This document shows, piece after piece, positions 8,009 to 16,623 of a stretch of 37,635 nt of DNA. The position numbers and the translations under genes are program-made. The notes under the pieces are model-generated. The model saw only the letters and a program-made list of their open reading frames with translations. It had not been told where the DNA came from and searched no databases. The DNA is from Candidatus Abyssobacteria bacterium SURF_5 (lineage in GTDB: Bacteria; Abyssobacteria; SURF-5). Position 1 is the first letter of the stretch. The number at the start of each line of letters is the position of its first letter. The stretch covers positions 1 through 37,635 of the forward strand of contig QZKU01000043.1 of assembly GCA_003598085.1 (NCBI GenBank), in the 5' to 3' direction.

Positions 8009-9250
8009 TTATCTTTCGTTTTCCCCTTTCCACCCGTAAGAAATATGGGAAGGCATAAAGCGCTCGCCATCGACCTCGATGAGCGTGTAGCCTTCGGGCC
8101 AGCTCTCGTAGCCGATGGCGTGATCGCCTTTCCACCACTCCCCGCACACCGAGCCGCCGACCACGAACAGCGCGTCGTACAGGTTGGTCTTCCAGTGGAT
8201 CATTTCATATGTGTGGTAATGACCGGCAAGCGCAAGCTTGAAGTTGTAGCCTCTCAGAATTTCCCCAAACAGTTCCGCAAAATTCATGATTTGATGCTTC
8301 GGGACGGTATCGCCTGCAGGCGTGACGGCCAGTTCGCGTTTTAACCCGTAAACGCTCGCGAGCGCGTTCACCGTCGGTATGTGCGTCACAATGACCACCG
8401 GCTGCGATCGATCAATATGTTTCAGGTCCTTCCGCAGCCAGTTTAGTTGAGCGTGGTCGACGAACCCGAAATAGCTGATCTCGCCATTTAACAGCTTCCC
8501 GCGAGCCACGCTGTCCAGCACAACAAAATGGCAGTGATCGTAATTGAATGAATAGTACCGGGGACCAAAATATGCCTCATACATCTTCTTGCCATAGAGC
8601 GGCGGAACCGGGCGTGGATTCGGCATCGAGATCCACCCAAAGACGTCGTGGTTTCCTATCGTGTGGTAGAAGGGCGCATGGATCAACGGCGCAAGTTCAT
8701 TCAAATATAATTCGTACTGTTTCTGCGCGAGCCCCTGGTCGGTTCTCAGCGCGTCCAGGATAATGTCGCCGCCATGGATCACAAAAGCCGGATGGCGTTC
8801 CATGATCGAGGCAAACGCCTTGGCCGTCCCCTTGTCGGCGTCACGAATGAAACCGACATGTGTGTCGCTTGCGAAAACGAAGGTGAATCTCTTTTCAGCA
8901 TTCAGTCGATTCTTCACAAGCGGAAAGTCAATTCCAGCCGTACCCGACAAGTCGTCAACTCTCCTGTAGAACTTATTTCCGGCCGCGTGATGGGTTCCCG
9001 GAACGGAAATAAAAACGATTCTTCCCGCCTTCGTCTTGAGTGAATATGTTCCGGCCGCGCCGGTTATCGTCACCACATCTCCGTCGGAAACGACCGCATT
9101 TTGCAGAGGACTTTCTCCAGGATCATAGGCGTGATTGCCGTTTGCATCCTCGAATACCTTCCCAGAGACATCAAGCGCCGCGACTGGAAAGAACAAGCCG
9201 CTCAAAAAGAGAATCAAGAACGCCGTCAAAACAACCCGAAACTTTCTCAT
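8009..9250 (-). CDS. Secreted calcineurin-like metallophosphoesterase
   Basis: 413 residues with a cleavable signal peptide (about 1-25, ending PVAA). Residues 27-80 form a small beta-sandwich that begins VSGKVFEDANGNHAYDPGES, like the N-terminal domains fused to Bacteroides-type metallophosphoesterases or SdrD-B modules. The catalytic domain shows all dimetal motifs in order: D129-T-H131, GGD 160-162, GNHD 199-202, TH at 289-290 and GHYH 343-346. It should hydrolyse phosphomono- or diesters outside the cytoplasm; the substrate is not deducible. It is convergent with the TPR gene (13-base gap) and divergent from the amidohydrolase gene. Confidence 0.85.
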   Translation of the reverse strand: MRKFRVVLTAFLILFLSGLFFPVAALDVSGKVFEDANGNHAYDPGESPLQNAVVSDGDVVTITGAAGTYSLKTKAGRIVFISVPGTHHAAGNKFYRRVDDLSGTAGIDFPLVKNRLNAEKRFTFVFASDTHVGFIRDADKGTAKAFASIMERHPAFVIHGGDIILDALRTDQGLAQKQYELYLNELAPLIHAPFYHTIGNHDVFGWISMPNPRPVPPLYGKKMYEAYFGPRYYSFNYDHCHFVVLDSVARGKLLNGEISYFGFVDHAQLNWLRKDLKHIDRSQPVVIVTHIPTVNALASVYGLKRELAVTPAGDTVPKHQIMNFAELFGEILRGYNFKLALAGHYHTYEMIHWKTNLYDALFVVGGSVCGEWWKGDHAIGYESWPEGYTLIEVDGERFMPSHISYGWKGENER

Positions 9251-9386
9251 TCCCTGTCTCGTCTCCTGCAGTCGCCCCTTACGAAACCCGCGGCCGTCAG
9301 TGTATCACAAAGGAATGATTTCTCACCACCACGGAGAAGACATCGGCGCCGGCAAAATAAATTTCCCAAAACCGCTCTTCGTCCTG

Positions 9387-9392
9387 TATAAT
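9387..9392 (+). promoter_or_regulatory. Candidate -10 element upstream of amidohydrolase gene
   Basis: A perfect TATAAT at 9387-9392 lies 41 bases before ATG 9434 in the 183-base divergent region. No matching -35 hexamer is seen at 16-18 bp, so the call rests on the -10 alone. A strong ribosome-binding tract (GGAGGAAGGA, 9421-9430) follows. Confidence 0.35.
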
Positions 9393-9433
9393 TTCCCAAT
9401 CACCCCAAAGCACTCTTATAGGAGGAAGGAATA

Positions 9434-10369
9434 ATGATCGTCGATAGTCATGTGCATTTGTTTTTTGAAGGCTCCGATCCGGAATCTTTCTTTATCGGGG
9501 CGGCCCGCGCCGGAACGGCTTTCTTCAACAAAAAGAGCGGTCAATTTGACGTTAACATGGAAGAAGCGTACGACGCCAACATCGAGTTGTTAAGCGATAA
9601 AACCGGCGAAAAACTGGTCCAGAAAATGGATGAAGCCGGTATCGACAAGGCAATCCTGCTGCCGCTCGATTTCTGGCTGGGGTGCCCCCCCTCCAGCGGG
9701 ATGAGCATCGAGGAAAAGAACGCCCTCTATGCCGCAGCGGTCAAGCGGCACGCGGGAAGATTGCTTTCGCACGTCGGCGTCGACCCTCGCCGGCCGAATG
9801 CGCTGGATATCATGCAAAAAGGAGTGGAAGAAGGCGCAATCGGCTTGAAACTACATCCCACTGCCGGGTTCTATCCCGATGACCCCATATGTGCGCCGCT
9901 GTACCGCAAAGCCCTCGAGTATGACATTCCCGTCCTCATACACTCCGGCAACGAGCCGGCTCCCCTGCGAATAAAATTCTCGCAGCCGAAATACATCGAT
10001 ACCGTGGCCGCCGAGTTCCCCGACCTCAAAATCATCATCGCGCATACCGGCCATGGCTGGTGGCAAGAGGCAATCGATCTTGCCTCCGTCAAACCGAACG
10101 TATACGTTGATTTCGCGGGATGGCAGATGGAATATCTGAACGGATTCGATTATTTCTATCAGCCGCTCCGGTTCGCCCTCGACACACTCGGGCCATGGCG
10201 CATTCTGTTCGGAACCGATGGCTTGATGCTTGACGTGATGCTCTCGCCGCGAGATTGGGTGCTTGCGCACAAGGAATACCGATCGCCGGCAGGAATCCGT
10301 TTCGACGGCGAAGAAATCGACATCATCCTCGGCCATGCAGCGGCTCGACTTTACAATCTTTCCGATTAA
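9434..10369 (+). CDS. Amidohydrolase-family (amidohydro_2/TIM-barrel) metal-dependent hydrolase
   Basis: 311 residues preceded by a strong Shine-Dalgarno. It has the amidohydrolase TIM-barrel metal pattern: DSHVH (His6, His8), KLHP (His141), LIHSG (His170), IAHTG (His204) and FGTDG (Asp262). The C-terminal GHAAARLYNL is the usual ending of amidohydro_2 proteins, which include decarboxylases and lactonases. It lies 31 bases before the MttB-family methyltransferase on the same strand, so it may process the same compound or its product; that link is inference. Confidence 0.8.
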   Translation: MIVDSHVHLFFEGSDPESFFIGAARAGTAFFNKKSGQFDVNMEEAYDANIELLSDKTGEKLVQKMDEAGIDKAILLPLDFWLGCPPSSGMSIEEKNALYAAAVKRHAGRLLSHVGVDPRRPNALDIMQKGVEEGAIGLKLHPTAGFYPDDPICAPLYRKALEYDIPVLIHSGNEPAPLRIKFSQPKYIDTVAAEFPDLKIIIAHTGHGWWQEAIDLASVKPNVYVDFAGWQMEYLNGFDYFYQPLRFALDTLGPWRILFGTDGLMLDVMLSPRDWVLAHKEYRSPAGIRFDGEEIDIILGHAAARLYNLSD

Positions 10370-10400
10370 GCGGCATCTTTGAGAAAGGGGCTGATTGACA

Positions 10401-11885
10401 ATGAGAACGTCCAGGCTGCAGGTGCTGAGCAAAAAAGAGATAGTGCAGATTCATGAGGGCTCGCTCATGGTGCTCATGAGAAAGGGCGTGAAAGTGGAGG
10501 CGCAGGACCTGCGTGATCTGTTTCGACAGAAGGGCGCGGACGTAAATGATGCGGAGCAGGTTGTCCGGATACCGCAGGAACTCGTGCTGTGGGCTGTCGA
10601 GCAAGCGCCCAGGGCTTTCGTCTTGTACGGATTCAACCCGAGGTTCCGCGCGAAAATCAGCACCCGGTCTTCGCTCTTTTGCGGACTCGGCACGCCGACG
10701 AATATGTTGGACAAGGCCGGAAATTTCACGCCCACCACGCTGGAAGACCTCCGCAGGCACCTCATCCTGATCGACGATCTCGAACACCTCACCAATGACC
10801 AGATGGACCTGTGGCCAAACGATATCCCGATGACCACGATCCACGTCGAAGCGATCCGGTTGTGGGCGCGCGAATGCCGAAAACCCTTCGGGTGCGGCAC
10901 GCTCGGATACCTCGCCTGCAAGGACATGATGGATATGGCGGCAATGGTTGTCGGTGGCATGGATGAATTCATGGCAAGGCCGCGCATGATGGGCATATGC
11001 AGTATCGTGAGTCCGCTGAAAATCGATACCGCTCAAGGCCACGGGATGAAGGTCTACGTCGAACACAATCAGCCGGTCATCATGGCGCCGGAGGCAATGG
11101 GCGGAACGACCGCCCCCGTCACGCTCGCCGGCCTGCTCGTCCAGCACAATGCCGAGGTGCTCGCTCATATCACGCTGGCTCAGATCATCAAGCCGGGAGC
11201 GCCGGTGCTCTGGGGCACGGTTTCGACCGTGGCCGATATGAGAACCGGTAACGTTGCGCTCGGCTCGTTCGAAACAGGACTTGTCACGGCGGCCGGCGCG
11301 CAACTCGCCCGGTTCTACAATATTCCCTCGCGCGGCGTCGGCGGAACAACCGACTCCAAGCTTCTCGATATCCAGTGCGGCTTCGAACGGATGATGAACC
11401 TCGCGGCAGCCTATCTGGCCGGGATCAACTATATCACCTGCGCCGGCACACTCGAACGCACGGTCACCGGCTCGCACGAACTGATGGTGCTCGACAACGA
11501 ACTCGCCGGAATGCTCGCGCGCGTCGGGCGCGGAATTGAGGTGAATCCCGATACTCTGGCGATCGATTTGATCTGCAATCTTGGCTGGAGTGAGAACTAC
11601 ATGGACCAGATGCATACCGCCGAGAATTTCCGCTCGGAAATATTCCTCTCAGACCTGGTCGACCATACCAGCCGCGATGCCTGGCAAACCGCGGGATCAA
11701 AAACGGTGCTCGACAATTGCGCCCAGAAGGTCGAGCAATTGGTTGACCGCCATAAATCGAACAAATTGAAACCGGCTCTCGAGGCCGATATGCAGCGGTT
11801 CATCGATGAGGTTGCGGCAAGGCCGATCGAAGAGTTCTATAAATATGAAGGGTTGGCGGAAGCACCAACCAACCTGCCGATCTAA
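10401..11885 (+). CDS. MttB-family (trimethylamine methyltransferase-like) protein, non-pyrrolysine
   Basis: 494 residues from ATG 10401. AAAGGGG at 10384-10390 precedes it; the frame could extend to a TTG at 10395. The whole chain matches the trimethylamine:corrinoid methyltransferase superfamily (N-terminal LSKKEIVQIHEGSLMVL; central MDEFMARP; C-terminal AGINYITCAGTLE). The frame contains no in-frame TAG, so it lacks the pyrrolysine of true MttB and belongs with Pyl-free relatives such as the glycine-betaine enzyme MtgB. Those transfer a methyl group from quaternary amines to a corrinoid protein. No corrinoid-binding protein or reductive activase is encoded in this window. The gene follows the amidohydrolase gene and is probably co-transcribed. 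The actual substrate is unknown. Confidence 0.85.
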   Translation: MRTSRLQVLSKKEIVQIHEGSLMVLMRKGVKVEAQDLRDLFRQKGADVNDAEQVVRIPQELVLWAVEQAPRAFVLYGFNPRFRAKISTRSSLFCGLGTPTNMLDKAGNFTPTTLEDLRRHLILIDDLEHLTNDQMDLWPNDIPMTTIHVEAIRLWARECRKPFGCGTLGYLACKDMMDMAAMVVGGMDEFMARPRMMGICSIVSPLKIDTAQGHGMKVYVEHNQPVIMAPEAMGGTTAPVTLAGLLVQHNAEVLAHITLAQIIKPGAPVLWGTVSTVADMRTGNVALGSFETGLVTAAGAQLARFYNIPSRGVGGTTDSKLLDIQCGFERMMNLAAAYLAGINYITCAGTLERTVTGSHELMVLDNELAGMLARVGRGIEVNPDTLAIDLICNLGWSENYMDQMHTAENFRSEIFLSDLVDHTSRDAWQTAGSKTVLDNCAQKVEQLVDRHKSNKLKPALEADMQRFIDEVAARPIEEFYKYEGLAEAPTNLPI

Positions 11886-11998
11886 ACGGCCCTCGCCATA
11901 TCTGTACGTGACGGCGTGCGGTGGCCCTTCGAGTTTTTTTGTCCAATACGCAGGGGCATGGCTGCAAACACCGGTTCATCGCGCACGGTTTTTTTGGA

Positions 11999-12211
11999 TG
12001 TAGGGGCACGGCATGCCGTGCCCGTTTGAAGGGCCGCCCAACAGATACGGGCACAGCTTCATAGATGATTCACGTGCGCAGGTCGTCTCTGCAGGGTCAC
12101 GGCATGCCGTGCCCGTTTGAAAGGCCGCCCAACAGATACGGGCACAGCTTCACAGATGATTCACGTGCGCAGGTTGTCTCTGCAGGGGCACGGCGCGCCG
12201 TGCCCATTTGA
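11999..12211 (+). repeat. 91-bp tandem repeat carrying three class-A REP-like palindromes
   Basis: Palindromes at 12004-12023, about 12095-12114 and about 12186-12205 are spaced exactly 91 bp apart, and the DNA between them is nearly identical (GGCCGCCCAACAGATACGGG and GATTCACGTGCGCAGG recur). The first core, GGGCACGGCATGCCGTGCCC, is a perfect 20-base palindrome; the third is GGCGCGCC-centred. Each is preceded by TGTAGG or GCAGGG and followed by (G/A)TTTGA. The layout suggests duplication of one REP plus its flank rather than a spacer array. Confidence 0.85.
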
Positions 12212-12265
12212 AGGATTCTTGTCCAACGAGGTCACGGCACGGCGCGCTTGAAAGGTTCGAAACGT

Positions 12266-12295
12266 TGTAGGCGCGGCCCCATGTGGCCGCCCGCA
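12266..12295 (+). repeat. Class-C REP-like palindrome
   Basis: A TGTAGGCGC head, a GGCCCCATGTGGCC core and a GCCCGCA tail. It is nearly identical to the copy at 33885-33914. Confidence 0.75.
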
Positions 12296-12340
12296 TAAAA
12301 ACCCGATATCATCGACATTCGGCATTCTGTTCTTACCTTT

Positions 12341-12374
12341 CCCCCTTTGGAAAAGGGGGACTAAGGGGGGATTT
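12341..12374 (+). repeat. Dispersed hairpin repeat (CCCCCTTT...AAAGGGGG, uninterrupted copy)
   Basis: An inverted repeat (CCCCCTTT/AAAGGGGG with a 3-base loop) followed by GACTAAGGGGGGATTT. It lies just before the ribosome-binding site of the PLP-enzyme gene, so it would be a hairpin in its leader. The copy at 33620-33784 has the same sequence split by an insertion. Confidence 0.75.
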
Positions 12375-12396
12375 CAAACCAGAAGGACGGTCCATC

Positions 12397-13686
12397 ATGT
12401 CTGAAAAAACAGAACGAGGCGAACAATATTCAAAACAGTCGCGCATCGTACACGGCGACTGGAAACAAACCGGTGTCGATTACAGCCACGCCATGATCCC
12501 GCCGATTTCATCAACGGTGACGTACGACCTTAACTCGAAGGTTTTCGGCGGGAAATCTCCAATGGAATTCCTGATGGGGCTGGAGGATTGGAGCCGCCTG
12601 CCGTTTTACATCTATTCGCGCTTCGATGACCCGACCAACATGCTGCTCGAAAACAAGATCACACTTGCCGAGGGCGGAGAAACCACATTGGTTTTCGGGA
12701 GCGGCATGGCCGCCATCACCGCCGCTCTTTTAACTTCTCTCGGACCCGGCGATGAAATCCTCTACCACCACATACTCTACGGGAATACCCACGGCCTCAT
12801 CACGAAATGGCTTCCTCGCTTCGGAATGAAAATCAAAGGTCTCGATTTCACCGACGAGCAGGCCCTCACAGAAGCCATCAGCGAGAATACGCGCGTCGTC
12901 TACTTCGAGACGCCCGTCAACCCGCTGATCGAACTGGTCGACATTGCGAGGGTACGCGCCATTGTCGACGCCGCGGAAAAGAAAATGGGACAACAGGGCC
13001 AGGTGCGGATCATCGTCGATAACACCTTCGCCACACCCTTCTGCCAGCGGCCCATCGAACTGGGCGTGGACGTGGTCGTCCTCAGTCTCACAAAAGCGAT
13101 GGGCGGCTTCGGCATCGATCTGGGCGGCGCCATCGTCGGCAAAAACGAGATTCGGGCTCCGCTCATCATGTTTCGCGAGGAAACGGGCGGCGTTCTTTCT
13201 CCGAAAGCGGCGTGGAACGTTCTCACCTTCGGAATCCCGACACTGCCGGTCAGAATGAAAGCGATGCAGGAAAGCGCCTCGCAGATCGCCACTTTTCTCG
13301 GGGATCACCGCAAAATCAAGAAGGTGAATTTCCCCGGGCTGCCTTCGCATCCGCATCATCAGATCGCAAAAAAACAGATGCGCGACTTCAAAGGCAGCTT
13401 CGCTCCCGGCTCCATGCTGTACTTCGAGATCGATACCGACGACGATCGCGCGATGGAGCGCTTCACTGCCCATGCCGGCGACAACTGTTACTGCCTTTCT
13501 GTGGCCGTGAGCCTCGGAAATACCGCTACTCTCCTGGAAAATCCCTACAACATGACGCACCTGTTCATGTCGGAAGAGGAGAAAGAGGAGGCGGGCATCA
13601 AGCGCAGCGGCATCCGCATGTCGGTCGGCCTCGAGGACCCCGACGATATCATCCGCGACCTGAAAGAAGCTCTCGAGAAAGTCTGA
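12397..13686 (+). CDS. Cys/Met-metabolism PLP enzyme (cystathionine gamma-synthase/lyase family)
   Basis: 429 residues. ATG 12397 is chosen over the frame-opening ATG at 12283 because AGAAGGA lies at 12381-12387 and the extra 38 residues would be encoded by dispersed repeats. Fold-type I PLP features: YSRFDDPT around Tyr73, SGMAA 102-106 (phosphate loop), Asp208 (VDNTFATPF) and Lys233 in LSLTKAMGG as the Schiff-base lysine. The family includes cystathionine gamma-synthase, cystathionine/methionine gamma-lyase and O-acetylhomoserine sulfhydrylase, all in transsulfuration or methionine metabolism. Sequence motifs alone do not separate them, and no met-pathway neighbour helps. Confidence 0.85.
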   Translation: MSEKTERGEQYSKQSRIVHGDWKQTGVDYSHAMIPPISSTVTYDLNSKVFGGKSPMEFLMGLEDWSRLPFYIYSRFDDPTNMLLENKITLAEGGETTLVFGSGMAAITAALLTSLGPGDEILYHHILYGNTHGLITKWLPRFGMKIKGLDFTDEQALTEAISENTRVVYFETPVNPLIELVDIARVRAIVDAAEKKMGQQGQVRIIVDNTFATPFCQRPIELGVDVVVLSLTKAMGGFGIDLGGAIVGKNEIRAPLIMFREETGGVLSPKAAWNVLTFGIPTLPVRMKAMQESASQIATFLGDHRKIKKVNFPGLPSHPHHQIAKKQMRDFKGSFAPGSMLYFEIDTDDDRAMERFTAHAGDNCYCLSVAVSLGNTATLLENPYNMTHLFMSEEEKEEAGIKRSGIRMSVGLEDPDDIIRDLKEALEKV

Positions 13687-13769
13687 GCAACAGTGCGGCT
13701 TCTCGGCATACCACGCCCCGCGCCGTTCGTAAATGCGAAGAAGGGGCGGGGTCTGTTGTAAGGCAATCA

Positions 13770-13796
13770 GGCCGCACCATGTGGCCGCCCGGATAA
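13770..13796 (+). repeat. Degenerate class-C REP-like palindrome
   Basis: GGCCGCACCATGTGGCCGCC followed by CGGATAAA. It shares the ATGTGGCCGCCCG half with the copies at 12266 and 33885; the head is decayed. Confidence 0.6.
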
Positions 13797-13825
13797 AGAA
13801 CACGGAATAACAGGATTTTCAAGAT

Positions 13826-13850
13826 TGTAGGGGCACGGCACGCCGTGCCC
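13826..13850 (+). repeat. Class-A REP-like palindrome at convergent gene ends
   Basis: TGTAGGGGCACGG followed by CACGCCGTGCCC. It ends 7 bases from the stop codon of the leftward U32 gene, between two convergent genes, where a stable hairpin could also protect or end transcripts. Confidence 0.8.
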
Positions 13851-13857
13851 GAAACAT

Positions 13858-15066
13858 CTATTTCCTCAGGAGCGAGAAAGTCTGGAGGTGAATCGGCAGG
13901 TGAATTACGGAGTTCGGCTGCGCGATCTCAACAGGCTGTCCGTTTTCGCCGAACATGGAGTCAACCACCCAGCGAACGCTATCAGCTTTCGGCTGGATTG
14001 CCTCAAGCGTGTCGCCTCGCCTGATCTGGCCGCGTACTTCCACTGTTGCGCGTCCGTCATCCGAACCCGTCACCAGGCCGACGAATGAGCGGACGGATTT
14101 GCGCTCGGCGCCGCCTGCGGGAGCCCTCCCATCCTGCATCTCGCCCAGATAGAATCCCGTGGTGAATTCCCGATTGCCGGTTTGCCGCAGTTCCTCAACC
14201 AGCTCCGGGTCCGGCGCATAATCGGCCGGCGACGCGTGATACCTGTCAAGCGCCATGCGGTACGTCCGTGTCGTGATTCCGAGATAATAAACGCTCTTCA
14301 TCCGCCCCTCGATCTTCAACCCGTAAACTCCGGATTGGAGGACGGCGGGCAAATGCTCGATCATACAGAGATCGCGCGAGCTGAATATGAAAGTTCCCTC
14401 CGGATGCTCCTCGACTTCGAAAGTTTCCGCCGGACGCGTTTCTTCCACCACGCGATATTTCCAGCGGCACGACTGCGAGCAATCTCCCAGATTAGCGTCT
14501 CGCCCCGTCAGGTGCCTGCTCAGGAAGCATCTTCCGGAGTATGCCATGCACATTGCGCCATGCACGAATATCTCGAGGTCGACTTCGACGCGCGCTGCGA
14601 TTTCTTCTATTTCCTGCAGGCTTAATTCGCGCGCCAGGATCAGCCGCGATGCGCCCATCTCTTGCCAGAAGCGGGCGGTTCTCCAATTGGTGACGTTTGC
14701 TTGCGTGCTGATGTGGACCGGGACCAGCGGAGCGATTTCGCGGGCCACTTCGAAAGCGCCGATATCCGAAACGACGAAGGCGTCCGGTCGGAGATCGCCC
14801 AGATATTCAAGGAACGCACGCATCTCGTCAAGGTGCCTGTTGTGAGGAAAAACATTGAGGAGGACATAAACTCGCACATTACGCGCGCGGGCGTAAGATA
14901 GACCTTCCGTCATTTCGGAGGGCGTGAAATTTTCCGACCGCGCCCGAAGACTGAATCGGCGCCCGCCGAGATACACCGCGTCGGCGCCATATTCAACCGC
15001 CACTTTCAGCTTCTGCAAGTTGCCCGCGGGCGCAACCAGTTCAGCTTTCCGATTCACCGACTTCAT
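13858..15066 (-). CDS. trhP: U32-family tRNA/RNA hydroxylation protein (TrhP/RlhA-like)
   Basis: 402 residues. The N-terminus (AELVAPAGNLQKLKVAVEYG, then ADAVYLGG) and the signature around 165-183 (E-I-F-V-H-G-A-M-C-M-A-Y-S-G-R-C-F-L-S) are those of the old peptidase U32 family. E. coli members TrhP (YegQ) and RlhA are now linked to prephenate-dependent hydroxylation of tRNA U34 or 23S rRNA. Four Cys (173, 180, 196, 200) are placed to bind an iron-sulfur cluster. The start overlaps the mltG end by 26 bases, so it is translationally coupled. The alaS-ruvX-mltG-U32 order is seen in many bacteria. TrhP rather than RlhA is inferred from length. Confidence 0.8.
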   Translation of the reverse strand: MKSVNRKAELVAPAGNLQKLKVAVEYGADAVYLGGRRFSLRARSENFTPSEMTEGLSYARARNVRVYVLLNVFPHNRHLDEMRAFLEYLGDLRPDAFVVSDIGAFEVAREIAPLVPVHISTQANVTNWRTARFWQEMGASRLILARELSLQEIEEIAARVEVDLEIFVHGAMCMAYSGRCFLSRHLTGRDANLGDCSQSCRWKYRVVEETRPAETFEVEEHPEGTFIFSSRDLCMIEHLPAVLQSGVYGLKIEGRMKSVYYLGITTRTYRMALDRYHASPADYAPDPELVEELRQTGNREFTTGFYLGEMQDGRAPAGGAERKSVRSFVGLVTGSDDGRATVEVRGQIRRGDTLEAIQPKADSVRWVVDSMFGENGQPVEIAQPNSVIHLPIHLQTFSLLRK

Positions 15067-16150
15067 TCAAAACCTGGTACTTGCGGACAGCGTCATTATG
15101 ATCTTTCAAGTTCGTCGAGAATTTGTGACGCTTGTTGTTCATGGACACGAAGTACAGATAATCGGTTTTGGGCGGAGATAATGCCGCCCTGATCGCCGAC
15201 CGGCCCGGATTGCAGATGGGCGTAGGCGGGAGCCCCCGATTACGATACGAGTTGTACGGAGAGTCCAGTTCCAAATCGGCATAGGTAAGATTGACTCCAT
15301 AATTGTCCAGCGGATATCGAATGGTCACGTCGCATTGCAGCGGCATCTTCTTCTTGAGACGGTTATAGATGACGCTCGCTATGAGAAGCTCCTCGTCGTC
15401 ATAGATCGCTTCTTTTTCGATGATCGAAGCGATGGAAACGATATCTCGAAGATTGAGCTCATCGGCGTCGGGACGCTTGTTCGTCTCTGCAATCCAGACG
15501 TGCCAGAACCGGTCCACCATGATTCGAAGAACAGATTCAGCGGATAATCCTTTGGCTATTTTATATGTTTCCGGAAAGAGAAAACCCTCAAGCGAGGGAC
15601 TGTCCAGCCCCAACTCCTGGCAGAATGCTGCATCGTTGGCCAGAGACAAAACCTCCTGCGGGTCCGCGAGCCTTTTATTCGACAGTAGCATCGCAATCTG
15701 TTCGACTGTTGATCCCTCAGGAACCGTAAACTTGTGAAGCATCACGCGGCCTTGCTCCAGCCACGTCAGAATCTCCAGGAGAGACATGGTTCGGTCAAAG
15801 CGGTATTCGCCCGATTTCAATCGGTGGGTCGTTCCCCGAACTGCGGCCGCCATTGTAAAGATCAGCTCGCTCGAAATGAGCTGATGAGTAGAGAGACGCT
15901 CCGCGATTTCAGCGACCGGAGAGCCTGGCGGAACTTCTACAACAACATACCTGGGATGGCCGGCTTCCACTCTCTGCGGCCAAGCCATCGTTCTATTCAC
16001 AAAATACAAAAGCAGCCATAGGAGAATGAAGAATGCAAAGAAGAGAATCGAGACAACTTTTTGCCGGGTTCGGCTTTTATTTTCGGAGGGTGTCCGTTCT
16101 ATTTCGTTTTCTTCGGCGGGCGAATCGGAATGGAGTCGTTCGTGTACCAT
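15041..16150 (-). CDS. mltG: Endolytic murein transglycosylase MltG (YceG-like)
   Basis: 369 residues from ATG 16150; a TTG at 16186 that overlaps the ruvX stop is an alternative but has no ribosome-binding site. One transmembrane helix (about residues 32-52 of this form) anchors a periplasmic YceG domain. LysM-like segments (VVVEVPPGSPVAEIAERL, FTVPEGSTVEQIAMLL) precede the catalytic region. The motif IASIIEKEAIYDDE carries the catalytic Glu, and SPYNSYRNRGLPPTPICNPG is the conserved C-terminal block. It cleaves nascent glycan strands and sets their length during elongation. It sits in the alaS operon between ruvX and trhP. Confidence 0.9.
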   Translation of the reverse strand: MVHERLHSDSPAEENEIERTPSENKSRTRQKVVSILFFAFFILLWLLLYFVNRTMAWPQRVEAGHPRYVVVEVPPGSPVAEIAERLSTHQLISSELIFTMAAAVRGTTHRLKSGEYRFDRTMSLLEILTWLEQGRVMLHKFTVPEGSTVEQIAMLLSNKRLADPQEVLSLANDAAFCQELGLDSPSLEGFLFPETYKIAKGLSAESVLRIMVDRFWHVWIAETNKRPDADELNLRDIVSIASIIEKEAIYDDEELLIASVIYNRLKKKMPLQCDVTIRYPLDNYGVNLTYADLELDSPYNSYRNRGLPPTPICNPGRSAIRAALSPPKTDYLYFVSMNNKRHKFSTNLKDHNDAVRKYQVLNEVGESES

Positions 16151-16182
16151 TGATTGAACATTTTTCCTTCCATCGTTCAGAG

Positions 16183-16617
16183 TCAAGGAGACCGGGTGCA
16201 GTCCAGATAGTGTTGTAACATGATTTGAGCGGCAACCGCATCAATTATCTTCTTCCTCGCTTTGCGACCGACGTCGGCCTCGATTAATGAAGCTTCCGCA
16301 GATGTGGTGGTAAAGCGTTCGTCCCAGGTCAGGACCGGGATTTCCACGTGCTTCCTCAGGCCGTCAAGAAACTGTTGCACCTTCTCGGTCTGGGGACTGC
16401 TTGTTCCGTCAAGCTTCTTCGGCAGGCCGGCGACGACGGCAGCGGCATCGTACTCCTCCGCCAGTTTCTTGACCGCCGCGAAATCATTTGCAGGAGTCGA
16501 CCGTTCTATTGTGCACACGGCTTGCGCCGTTATCCTCAATTCGTCGCTTACCGCGACGCCTATCCGCCTGTCGCCGACATCAAGCCCGATAATCCTCTTG
16601 TAACTATCAATTTTCAT
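16183..16617 (-). CDS. ruvX: YqgF/RuvX-family RNase H-fold nuclease
   Basis: 144 residues, the normal length. It starts IIGLDVGDRRIGVAVSDEL, with the first catalytic Asp in GLDVG. LPKKLDGTSSPQTEKVQQF and WDERFTTTSAEASL (catalytic Glu) follow, with KKIIDAVAAQIMLQHYLD at the end. Members process pre-16S rRNA (YqgF) and have been proposed as Holliday junction resolvases. It lies 6 bases after alaS and touches mltG, so it is clearly in one operon. Confidence 0.9.
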   Translation of the reverse strand: MKIDSYKRIIGLDVGDRRIGVAVSDELRITAQAVCTIERSTPANDFAAVKKLAEEYDAAAVVAGLPKKLDGTSSPQTEKVQQFLDGLRKHVEIPVLTWDERFTTTSAEASLIEADVGRKARKKIIDAVAAQIMLQHYLDCTRSP

Positions 16618-16623
16618 GCCGTC

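Larger units (their letters stand above)
11886..12396. other. Repeat-filled intergenic region before the PLP-enzyme gene
   Basis: 511 bases with no gene I can support. They hold a 91-bp-period tandem repeat carrying three REP-like palindromes, a CCCCATGTGG-core palindrome and a CCCCCTTT-type dispersed hairpin repeat, each listed separately. No terminator with a T-tract is evident for the MttB-family gene. Confidence 0.6.

Noticed and set aside
10323-11615. 430-codon minus-strand frame opposite the MttB-family gene
   Set aside because: Antisense shadow of a clear methyltransferase; no recognisable domain.
10401-11885. Pyrrolysine-containing MttB
   Set aside because: No in-frame TAG occurs, and the chain runs through to a normal length without one.
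11999-12211. CRISPR-like array
   Set aside because: Only about 2.3 units with 91-bp period, and the spacers are as conserved as the repeats; this is a tandem duplication, not CRISPR.
13688-13760. Terminator hairpin after the PLP-enzyme gene
   Set aside because: ACGCCCCGC and GGGGCGGGG arms pair only partly across a long loop and no T-tract follows.
12730-13803. 357-codon minus-strand frame opposite the PLP enzyme
   Set aside because: Antisense shadow; it starts in a repeat and has no family match, while the plus strand has the full PLP motifs.
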